Source: Ignavibacteriaceae bacterium | GTDB taxonomy: Bacteria; Bacteroidota; Ignavibacteria; Ignavibacteriales; Ignavibacteriaceae | Direction: 5' to 3' | Length of the DNA stretch: 6,635 bases | NCBI GenBank assembly: GCA_031292465.1 | Contig: JARLHB010000311.1 | Coordinates: 1-6,635, forward strand | Part shown: positions 1 to 6,120 of the stretch, piece by piece | Position numbering within the stretch: the first letter of the stretch is position 1 | Layout: each line of letters begins with the position of its first letter | Notes under the pieces: generated by a model | Told to the model about the DNA's origin: nothing | Seen by the model: the letters and a program-made list of their open reading frames with translations, nothing else | The model's database searches: none | Position numbers and translations under genes: made by a program

Positions 1-97
1 GTTATTGTTGCTTCAGCAATATGCAGTTGTTTTTGAACTATTAGGAATATTATTATTAATTGCGCTTATCGGAGCCGCCTCCATGGCGCGTAAATAA
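1..97 (+). CDS. nuoJ: NADH-quinone oxidoreductase subunit J, C-terminal end (partial)
   Basis: Only the last 31 codons are present. The reading frame begins at base 2 and stops with TAA at 95-97. The peptide contains YAVVFELLGILLLIALIGAA followed by SMARK. This is a single hydrophobic helix with an acidic residue near its start (FELLG) and a short basic tail. It matches the last membrane helix of NuoJ, which usually reads roughly FE-x-x-x-LLLLVALVGA-x-x-x-AR. NuoJ is a membrane-arm subunit of complex I that sits beside NuoK and helps couple the quinone site to the proton channels. The identification rests on this helix plus its position 7 bases ahead of nuoK, the standard nuoJ-nuoK order. The rest of the gene lies upstream of the window, so its integrity cannot be judged. 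Confidence 0.88.
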   Translation, partial: LLLLQQYAVVFELLGILLLIALIGAASMARK

Positions 98-104
98 AAT
101 TATT

Positions 105-413
105 ATGGAAATAACATTAAATCATTTTCTCTTTGTAAGTATAGCCCTTTTCTGCCTTGGTATTTTTGGCATTATTACAAGGAAGAATGCCGTTATGGTT
201 CTTATGGGCATAGAACTTATTCTTAACTCGGCTAATATAAACTTTGTAGCATTTGCCAGGTACGGAAACTTCGGATACCAGGGACAGCTTATGGCGCTCT
301 TTGTAATCATACTTGCCGCCGCTGAAGCCGCTATTGCACTTGCTATTGTTTTGAATATTTATAAAAACTTCTCAACAGTTAATGTTGATGAAATTGATAC
401 CCTGAAGGATTAG
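105..413 (+). CDS. nuoK: NADH-quinone oxidoreductase subunit K
   Basis: This 102-residue membrane protein has the usual NuoK length (about 100). I chose ATG 105 as the start. The frame stays open back to a TTG at 60, but that start would overlap nuoJ and add 15 polar residues foreign to the family. Three membrane helices are visible, at about residues 5-25, 29-50 and 61-86. The two buried glutamates of the family are present: E37 in the second helix (MGIELILNSANINFVAF) and E74 in the third (AAAEAAIALAIVL). They correspond to E. coli NuoK E36 and E72, which are needed for proton transfer along the central hydrophilic axis. The C-terminus is a polar tail. No clear Shine-Dalgarno sequence precedes it; with only 7 bases after the nuoJ stop, translational coupling is likely. 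It is homologous to MrpC of Na+/H+ antiporters, but the neighbours settle it as NuoK. Confidence 0.97.
   Translation: MEITLNHFLFVSIALFCLGIFGIITRKNAVMVLMGIELILNSANINFVAFARYGNFGYQGQLMALFVIILAAAEAAIALAIVLNIYKNFSTVNVDEIDTLKD
405..409 (+). promoter_or_regulatory. Shine-Dalgarno-like AAGGA for nuoL
   Basis: AAGGA lies inside the last codons of nuoK and ends 9 bases before the ATG at 419. This spacing favours ATG 419 over the second in-frame ATG at 434 as the nuoL start. It is the best ribosome-binding match ahead of any gene in the window; the other genes have weaker or no match. Confidence 0.45.
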
Positions 414-418
414 CATTT

Positions 419-2539
419 ATGACTGAGAACGTTATGATACAATTAGCTGTAATTATCCTTTTCCTGCCCTTGCTGGGATTTACGGCAACACTGTTTTTGG
501 GTAAGAAAATCAAGTTCATGTACATTTTTGAAACTTTTATTTTAATTTGTGCATTTGTTCTTTCCGTTGTTCTGGTTTATACACAGTTAACATATTTCTC
601 CGGGAAAAGCACTATTGGAGAATTTCATTGGATTGACCTTGCAAATGCCCCTCTCATGGGCCGTATTACAGTTGACCTTGGAGTTCTTATTGATAACATT
701 TCCGTACTAATGATTTTTGTTGTTTCTTTAATAAGCATGCTTGTTCATATCTTTTCAATCGCTTATATGAAAGGCGATAAACGGTATAACAGGTACTTTG
801 CTTACCTCGGTATTTTCACTTTCTCAATGAACGGAATTGTATTTACCCATAACCTTTTAATGATGTACATATTCTGGGACCTGGTCGGTATATCATCTTA
901 CTTATTAATCGGTTTCTGGTACGAAAAGAAATCAGCATCTGATGCCGGCAAAAAAGCATTTATTGCAAATCGTGTTGGTGACATTGGAATGTTTTTAGGC
1001 ATATTGCTTCTTTTCATAACCTACCACACTTTTACTTTTGATAAAATATTTTCGCAAATTTCACAGGGCGTAATTCCGTTTAACAGCGGATTCTGGCTTA
1101 CGGTAACAGGTATTTTAATTTTTTGCGGCGCCATTGGTAAATCAGCCCAGTTCCCTCTTCATGTATGGCTTCCTGATGCAATGGAAGGCCCGACGCCTGT
1201 AAGTGCATTAATTCATGCCGCTACTATGGTTGCAGCTGGCGTTTATCTTATCGTAAGAGTATTCCCAATGTTATCCGGCGGCGCTTTAGAGTTCATAGCA
1301 ATTATAGGAGCTATTTCTGCTCTGATTCCTGCAACAATTGCATTAACACAAAACGATATTAAAAAAGTTCTTGCATATTCCACCATAAGTCAGCTCGGTT
1401 ATATGGTTATGGGACTTGGAGTCGGCGCTTATTCTTTTGCCTTCTTCCATCTAATTACCCACGCATTTTTCAAAGCATTACTCTTTCTTGGTTCCGGTTC
1501 TGTTATTATGGCTATGCATCATGAACAGGACATTAGAAAGATGGGCGGATTAAGAAAGAAAATGCCTGTAACTTATTATACTTTTCTTCTTGCAACGCTG
1601 GCAATTTCAGGAATACCTCTTACTTCCGGTTTCCTTAGCAAGGATGGAATACTGGCCGGTACATTTGCATTTGGCTCATTAACCGGGCAGTGGTTCTTTG
1701 CTGCTGTGGGATTTTTTGTAGCTATGCTTACAGCATTTTATATGTTCCGTCTGGTTATTCTTACCTTCCATGGCGAGCCGAGAGATAAAGAAAAATACGA
1801 GCATGCAAAGGAGTCTCCGTTTGTCATGGCTATGCCTCTCGTTGTTTTGGCGGCGCTTTCAATATTTATTTGGTACACGCCGAATCCTGTTAACCCTGAA
1901 CAAGGAGCGCTTCTTTCTTCCTGGGTAAAAACACCGGTAATTAACACTCCGCAATTTTCACGTTATGAATTTATGAAGAATGACGAAGCTAAGCCTACTC
2001 AAAATAATGTACCGGGCGGTGAAGTTAAGGAAAAAGAAAGCGAAGTTGTTTATTCAGGAGTTTACACTGAAGCAATGCACCAGGCTCATATTCCCGCTAT
2101 GCTGCTTTCACTTTTTGTTGCCGGGCTTGGAATTCTTACTGCATTTTTATTCTATCAATGGAAGAAATTGGATCCCGATAAACTTGCCGATTCAATTAAA
2201 CCGCTTTATAAGCTTTCATATAATAAATGGTACTTTGATGAGATTTATGACGCAACATTTATTGCTGCTACTCTTGGATTAAGTAAAGTTTTATACTGGA
2301 TAGATACATATATAATTGACGGCATTGTTAATGGTTCTGCTTCATTAACAAAACTCCTGGCACGTATCAGCGATGGATTCGATCATTATGTGGTTGACGG
2401 CATTGTTAATTTTATGGGTTATTTAAGCAGCTTTATCGGATTAATATTCAGAAGATTTCAGACAGGTAAAGTTCAGACATATATAGTATTAGTTGTATTC
2501 TCATTAGTAATTATTTTATTCTTATTTAAGTCTTTTTAG
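419..2539 (+). CDS. nuoL: NADH-quinone oxidoreductase subunit L
   Basis: This is the largest antiporter-like subunit, at the far end of the complex I membrane arm, and it carries one proton channel plus the long lateral helix along the arm. It has 706 residues against about 613 in E. coli. Family motifs in order: FWDLVGISSYLLIGFW (151-167); GAIGKSAQFPLHVWLPDA with K241; GPTPVSALIHAATM with H266; TQNDIKKVLAYSTISQLGYM (310-329); HLITHAFFKALLFLGSGS with H344, H348 and K352; and SGFLSKDGIL with K408. YNKWYFDEIYD (601-611) marks the start of the lateral helix, and QTGKVQTY (681-688) precedes the last membrane helix. Three features are unusual. Residue 154 is Asp where the family normally has Glu (E. 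coli E144). A charged loop of about 70 residues (about 486-556) lies between helices 14 and 15. A DGIVN unit occurs twice in the lateral-helix region. The gene starts 5 bases after nuoK. The MrpA and HyfB families are related, but the adjacent nuoJ, K, M and N make NuoL the secure call. Confidence 0.97.
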   Translation: MTENVMIQLAVIILFLPLLGFTATLFLGKKIKFMYIFETFILICAFVLSVVLVYTQLTYFSGKSTIGEFHWIDLANAPLMGRITVDLGVLIDNISVLMIFVVSLISMLVHIFSIAYMKGDKRYNRYFAYLGIFTFSMNGIVFTHNLLMMYIFWDLVGISSYLLIGFWYEKKSASDAGKKAFIANRVGDIGMFLGILLLFITYHTFTFDKIFSQISQGVIPFNSGFWLTVTGILIFCGAIGKSAQFPLHVWLPDAMEGPTPVSALIHAATMVAAGVYLIVRVFPMLSGGALEFIAIIGAISALIPATIALTQNDIKKVLAYSTISQLGYMVMGLGVGAYSFAFFHLITHAFFKALLFLGSGSVIMAMHHEQDIRKMGGLRKKMPVTYYTFLLATLAISGIPLTSGFLSKDGILAGTFAFGSLTGQWFFAAVGFFVAMLTAFYMFRLVILTFHGEPRDKEKYEHAKESPFVMAMPLVVLAALSIFIWYTPNPVNPEQGALLSSWVKTPVINTPQFSRYEFMKNDEAKPTQNNVPGGEVKEKESEVVYSGVYTEAMHQAHIPAMLLSLFVAGLGILTAFLFYQWKKLDPDKLADSIKPLYKLSYNKWYFDEIYDATFIAATLGLSKVLYWIDTYIIDGIVNGSASLTKLLARISDGFDHYVVDGIVNFMGYLSSFIGLIFRRFQTGKVQTYIVLVVFSLVIILFLFKSF
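2316..2410 (+). repeat. 17-bp exact direct repeat inside nuoL (DGIVN unit)
   Basis: TTGACGGCATTGTTAAT occurs exactly at 2316-2332 and again at 2394-2410. The copies are 78 bases (26 codons) apart and in the same frame. The proteins around them also match: DTYIIDGIVN at residues 629-638 and DHYVVDGIVN at 655-664. This looks like an in-frame internal duplication of a roughly 26-residue helix unit in the lateral-helix region. Divergence between the copies outside the DGIVN core suggests it is not very recent. Two such motifs may also be normal for this NuoL subfamily. Confidence 0.7.
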
Positions 2540-2564
2540 TTTTGAAAATTTAGGTAAATAGAAA

Positions 2565-4166
2565 ATGCAATACTTTCCCATCTTATCGTTCATAACATTC
2601 CTTCCAATACTTGGAATGGTTATTATTTTATTCATTCCGAAGAAACTGGATGTGGTAATCAAAAGCCTAACGCTTGTTATCACTTCAGTGCAGGTTGTTG
2701 CGGCGGTTGTTATACTGCACAGTTACAATTATGCACTTGGCGGTATAAACGATCCGGCGACTTTTCAATTCATGGAGAAATTCAGATGGATTGATATCAA
2801 CGGGTTCTCCTGGATCGGCAAGATCAAAGTAGATTATTTTATGGGAATAGACGGGCTTAGCGTTCCGCTTGTTTTATTGACCGCTATAGTAACGTTTGTT
2901 GCCACATTGTCTTCCTGGACGATTAACAAATCAGTAAAAGGATATTTTGCTTTGTTCCTTTTACTTGATACCGGTATGATGGGCGTTTTTGTTTCTCTGG
3001 ATTTTTTCCTCTTCTATGTTTTCTGGGAATTAATGCTTCTGCCTATGTATTTCTTAATTGGTATCTGGGGTGGTCCAAGAAGAGAATATGCAGCTATTAA
3101 ATTCTTCCTATATACTTTGCTTGGCAGCGTGTTTATGCTGCTTGTAATGATCGGCCTTTATTTCAGTTCTACAGAAGTTCTTGCAGACGGTACAAAAGCA
3201 TTTACATTCAATATGCTTTCTATGATGAATCATCAAAATTTTACAATGACGGGAATACTATCCCCTCTTAATCCCCATAATTTACGGCTCGTTGCATATA
3301 TTGCTCTGTTCATAGGGTTTGCTATTAAAATCCCGATGTTTCCGTTCCATACATGGCTTCCCGATGCACACGTAGAAGCCCCGACTGCTATAAGCGTTAT
3401 TCTTGCAGGCGTACTTTTAAAGATGGGAACTTACGGAATATTAAGAATATGCTACCCTGTTTTCCCGGAAATTACACGGCAGTTGGTCTGGTACATTGCC
3501 CTGTTCGGTATGATAAATATAATTTACGGCGCCCTTTGTGCAATGGCCCAAAAAGAAATTAAGAAACTTATTGCTAATTCATCCATTTCACATATGGGAT
3601 TTGTACTGCTCGGTATGGCCTCGTTAAATTCAATGGGAATGTCCGGCGCAGTATTACAAATGTTCAATCACGGCACAATCACTGCTATGCTCTTCTTATG
3701 TGTCGGGGTTATTTATGACAGGGCACATACAAGAGGTATTGAAGAATTCGGCGGACTTGCAACGCAGATGCCGATTTATACAGGATTTACTACTCTTGCA
3801 TTCTTTGGTGCAATCGGGTTGCCGGGATTAAGTGGTTTCATATCAGAATCATTTATTTTCCTGGGTGCTTTTGCATTCCCTACTATCAGAGTAATTGCTG
3901 TTATTTCTACACTCGGAATGTTATTAGGTGCTGGTTATATGCTCTGGACAATGCAAAGAGTTTACCTTGGAACCTTAAAAGAAAAATGGGCTTCTTTAAA
4001 AGATTTAACCTTCAGAGAATATGCAATGCTTGTACCGTTAAGCATTATTATTATTTTTATCGGAGTTTATCCTTCACCAATACTTAGCCTGATGAATTCT
4101 TCGGTAAATGCAATGGTTAAATTTATGGCTGATGCCCAGGTTATTTACGGTTCATTTGGCCATTAA
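2565..4166 (+). CDS. nuoM: NADH-quinone oxidoreductase subunit M
   Basis: This is the middle antiporter-like proton-channel subunit of complex I, with 533 residues (E. coli about 509) and about 14 membrane helices. Key residues are all in place. E155 is in FWELMLLPMYFLIGIWGG, the TM5 glutamate. K255 is in GFAIKIPMFPFHTWLPDAH, the TM7 lysine. K286 is in AGVLLKMGTYGILR. H369 is in MFNHG. E428 is in GLSGFISESF, the TM12 glutamate that distinguishes NuoM from NuoL and NuoN, which have Lys there. EAPTAISVILAGVLLKMG (271-288) is close to a NuoM signature. A segment with W76, I77 and D78 before the second helix resembles W71, I72 and D73 of NuoL, as expected for paralogues. The start ATG 2565 lies 25 bases after nuoL, with a weak AGGT (2552-2555) ahead of it. 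HyfF and MrpD are related, but the context makes this NuoM. I see nothing degenerate. Confidence 0.97.
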   Translation: MQYFPILSFITFLPILGMVIILFIPKKLDVVIKSLTLVITSVQVVAAVVILHSYNYALGGINDPATFQFMEKFRWIDINGFSWIGKIKVDYFMGIDGLSVPLVLLTAIVTFVATLSSWTINKSVKGYFALFLLLDTGMMGVFVSLDFFLFYVFWELMLLPMYFLIGIWGGPRREYAAIKFFLYTLLGSVFMLLVMIGLYFSSTEVLADGTKAFTFNMLSMMNHQNFTMTGILSPLNPHNLRLVAYIALFIGFAIKIPMFPFHTWLPDAHVEAPTAISVILAGVLLKMGTYGILRICYPVFPEITRQLVWYIALFGMINIIYGALCAMAQKEIKKLIANSSISHMGFVLLGMASLNSMGMSGAVLQMFNHGTITAMLFLCVGVIYDRAHTRGIEEFGGLATQMPIYTGFTTLAFFGAIGLPGLSGFISESFIFLGAFAFPTIRVIAVISTLGMLLGAGYMLWTMQRVYLGTLKEKWASLKDLTFREYAMLVPLSIIIIFIGVYPSPILSLMNSSVNAMVKFMADAQVIYGSFGH

Positions 4167-4187
4167 TAATTTTATAAAACTTAATGT

Positions 4188-5708
4188 TTGATTAAAGTGA
4201 ATACTAACAATTTAAATTATCTTGTAAATAGTCTTTATCTGATTAAACCCGAATTGGTAATTGCGGCGGTTATTGTTCTGCTTGTACTGGTGGATTTGAT
4301 TTGGATAAAAAACAAAACCGCGCTTCCCTACATTGCAATTTTGGGCCTGCTTACTGCCGGCTACTTCTTAATTGACCAGTTCGGAACAAATACTTTTGCA
4401 TTTGCTACTAACAACAGCGCAGGAATGCTTATTGTTGATCCGTTCGGCACATTTTTTAAGCTGCTGATTGTGTTTGCTTCAATATTGGTAGTCCTATTCT
4501 CCATGCTCTCCCGCGAAGTAGACAACGGACTTGAAAGACATGGTGAGTATTATACTCTTATGTTTGGTATGATTATCGGTATGATGTTCATGGTTTCTGC
4601 TTCCGATTTAATTGTTATATACCTCGCGATGGAACTTGTTTCACTGCCATCATATATACTGGCAGGTTTTACAAAGAACTCTATACGCAATAGTGAAGCT
4701 TCTATGAAGTATCTTATTTACGGCGGTACCTCATCTGGGATTATGCTTTTCGGCATTTCAATTATATATGGAATTACCGGAAGCACGAATCTTTATGAAA
4801 TTAATTCTTTAATTCAGGCTCCGCAGATGCAGAACCTGACATTTTTGCTTGCAGGTATTTTAATTTTTGTAGGTATTGGTTATAAAATTTCTGCAGCTCC
4901 ATTCCATTTCTGGACGCCCGATGTTTATGAAGGAGCTCCTATTCCTATTACCGCATATCTTTCAATTGCAAGTAAAGCTGCAGGGTTTGCGCTTTTAATT
5001 AGATTTATAAAAGTTACGTTTATTCAATCCATCGACCCGAATGGCTTCTGGCATTTACTCGGTATAATTGACTGGAAGAGCTTCATTATTATTATTTCAA
5101 TTCTGTCAATGACACTTGGCAATTTTGCCGCACTATGGCAGACTAATGTAAAGAGGCTGCTGGCTTATTCAAGCATTGCACATGCAGGTTATATGCTTCT
5201 TGGCCTGGCAGTTATGTCAAATGAAGGTATAACGGCAATTTTAATATATTTTATGGCATACGCCATAATGAATCTTGGAGCATTCTTTGTTGTGATGCTT
5301 ATTGCAAATAAAATTGGAAGCGAAGAACTGGACGATTATAAAGGAATTGGTTATTCAGCACCTTTTCTCGGTGTATCGCTGGCAATATTCCTTGTTTCAC
5401 TTACCGGCCTGCCCCCTACAGCCGGATTTGTTGGCAAGCTTTATTTGTTTATAGCCCTTGTTGATGCGAAAATGATTGCTGTAGCAGTTATAGCATTGTT
5501 AAATACGGTAGTATCACTTTATTATTATATAAAAATTCTAAAATGCATGTTCCTGGATAAATCAGAGAAGGAAGTTCCTGCGTTTTCTGCTTCTTACCCG
5601 GCGCTTGTACTCGTTTTTTTACTTGCCGCCCCGGTAATAATTTTTGGATTATACTTCACGCCTCTTGTTGATATTGCCAAAAGTTCAATTACACTCTTAG
5701 GATTGTAA
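4188..5708 (+). CDS. nuoN: NADH-quinone oxidoreductase subunit N
   Basis: This is the antiporter-like subunit nearest to NuoK and the last gene of the operon, with 506 residues (E. coli about 485). Numbering from the TTG start, family residues are: E149 in MELVSLPSYILAGF (TM5 Glu), K174 in ASMKYLIYGG, K233 in GIGYKISAAPFHFWTPDVYE (TM7 Lys), K263 in SIASKAAGFALL, and K417 in GLPPTAGFVGKLYLF (TM12 Lys). NVKRLLAYSSIAHAGYMLLG (320-339) is also typical. An in-frame TAA at 4182-4184 bounds the N-terminus, so the start must be TTG 4188 or GTG 4197; no in-frame ATG exists before the conserved IKPELVIAA. TTG 4188 gives about 18 residues before that motif. An out-of-frame ATG at 4184 reads only three codons. 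No Shine-Dalgarno is visible, and nuoM ends 21 bases upstream, so coupling is plausible. The identity is certain; the exact start is not. Confidence 0.96.
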   Translation: MIKVNTNNLNYLVNSLYLIKPELVIAAVIVLLVLVDLIWIKNKTALPYIAILGLLTAGYFLIDQFGTNTFAFATNNSAGMLIVDPFGTFFKLLIVFASILVVLFSMLSREVDNGLERHGEYYTLMFGMIIGMMFMVSASDLIVIYLAMELVSLPSYILAGFTKNSIRNSEASMKYLIYGGTSSGIMLFGISIIYGITGSTNLYEINSLIQAPQMQNLTFLLAGILIFVGIGYKISAAPFHFWTPDVYEGAPIPITAYLSIASKAAGFALLIRFIKVTFIQSIDPNGFWHLLGIIDWKSFIIIISILSMTLGNFAALWQTNVKRLLAYSSIAHAGYMLLGLAVMSNEGITAILIYFMAYAIMNLGAFFVVMLIANKIGSEELDDYKGIGYSAPFLGVSLAIFLVSLTGLPPTAGFVGKLYLFIALVDAKMIAVAVIALLNTVVSLYYYIKILKCMFLDKSEKEVPAFSASYPALVLVFLLAAPVIIFGLYFTPLVDIAKSSITLLGL

Positions 5709-5727
5709 AACAATTACAAATAATTTT

Positions 5728-5758
5728 TAAAAAGCCCGCTTAATAGCGGGTTTTTTTT
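5728..5758 (+). terminator. Rho-independent terminator after nuoN
   Basis: CCCGCT (5735-5740) and AGCGGG (5745-5750) form a perfect 6-bp GC-rich stem with a four-base TAAT loop. Eight T residues (5751-5758) follow directly. A-rich bases before the stem can pair with part of the T tract, lengthening the stem and giving the reverse strand a shorter T run, so weak bidirectional action is possible. It lies about 20-50 bases past the nuoN stop and marks the end of the nuo transcript. Confidence 0.9.
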
Positions 5759-6120
5759 ACCCTTATTATTTAAATATGCAGTTATTTAACCTAAAATCGT
5801 AGATGTTGAATAATTGTAAAAAAAAGGACAGGCTTCTTCAAACAAATTTATGCTCGCTGAAGATAAATAATTTTCAAATGAATAACTGACATTACACAAA
5901 GAATAGTTAAAGTAGCTTCGCATTTATACCTGGGATGATTCAATTAAAAATTTTACCCGGCTTTAGTTGAGACTGTATAAATATTCCGTTTAAGGTCAAT
6001 GATATCCCGATATTAACAGCCTTAAACTGTTAATATACTTATAGTTATTGAATACTTGTGATATTTTTACATATCTTTTTAGCTTTTTTTGTATTTTACA
6101 CCTGTAATTTGATAAGAAAA
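5759..6120. other. Intergenic spacer of about 360 bases, no gene found
   Basis: This AT-rich stretch between the nuo terminator and the LON-domain gene holds no convincing coding sequence on either strand. The longest + strand ATG frame I traced, 5803-5889, gives 28 lysine/asparagine-rich codons with no ribosome-binding site. I see no tRNA-like or known riboswitch structure. The clearest element is a perfect inverted repeat at 6010-6036. A TATAAA at 5976-5981 has a TTTACC (5952-5957) 18 bases ahead and could be a sigma-70-type promoter for the downstream gene, with the inverted repeat in its leader; this is a weak match in AT-rich DNA. A TAATTTG at 6105-6111 resembles the Bacteroidota -7 element but is one base short and lacks a correctly spaced -33 TTTG. 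Confidence 0.6.
6010..6036. repeat. Perfect 10-bp inverted repeat, possible operator or leader hairpin
   Basis: ATATTAACAG (6010-6019) and its exact reverse complement CTGTTAATAT (6027-6036) flank a 7-base spacer CCTTAAA. No T tract follows, so it is not an intrinsic terminator. It lies 84 bases before the LON-domain ATG and has the size and symmetry of a binding site for a dimeric regulator. It could equally form a hairpin in the 5' leader. The symmetry is seen directly; the function is inference. Confidence 0.55.

Noticed and set aside
60..104. Extended nuoK start at TTG 60
   Set aside because: It would overlap nuoJ by 38 bases and add a polar, proline-rich leader not found in NuoK. ATG 105 gives the normal family length.
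122..310. 62-codon minus-strand ORF opposite nuoK
   Set aside because: It is antisense to nuoK; its composition mirrors the hydrophobic codons of the real gene.
1738..1947. 69-codon minus-strand ORF within nuoL
   Set aside because: It is antisense to well-conserved coding sequence, with no ribosome-binding site or family resemblance.
1980..2282. 100-codon + strand ORF inside nuoL
   Set aside because: It is a shadow frame wholly within nuoL, with a lysine/leucine-rich composition that follows from the overlapping codons and no domain I recognise.
3353..3562. 69-codon + strand ORF inside nuoM
   Set aside because: It is a shadow frame over the conserved NuoM TM7-TM9 region, rich in Arg and Cys with no recognisable domain.
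5803..5889. 28-codon + strand small ORF in the spacer
   Set aside because: It is rich in Lys, Asn and Leu as expected from AT-rich noise, has no Shine-Dalgarno and no recognisable motif.
6084..6111. Bacteroidota-type promoter (TTTG ... TAATTTG) before the LON-domain gene
   Set aside because: The -7-like element is one base short of TAnnTTTG, and the gap to the upstream TTTG is 13 bases rather than about 19-21. It would also leave a leader of only a few bases before ATG 6121.
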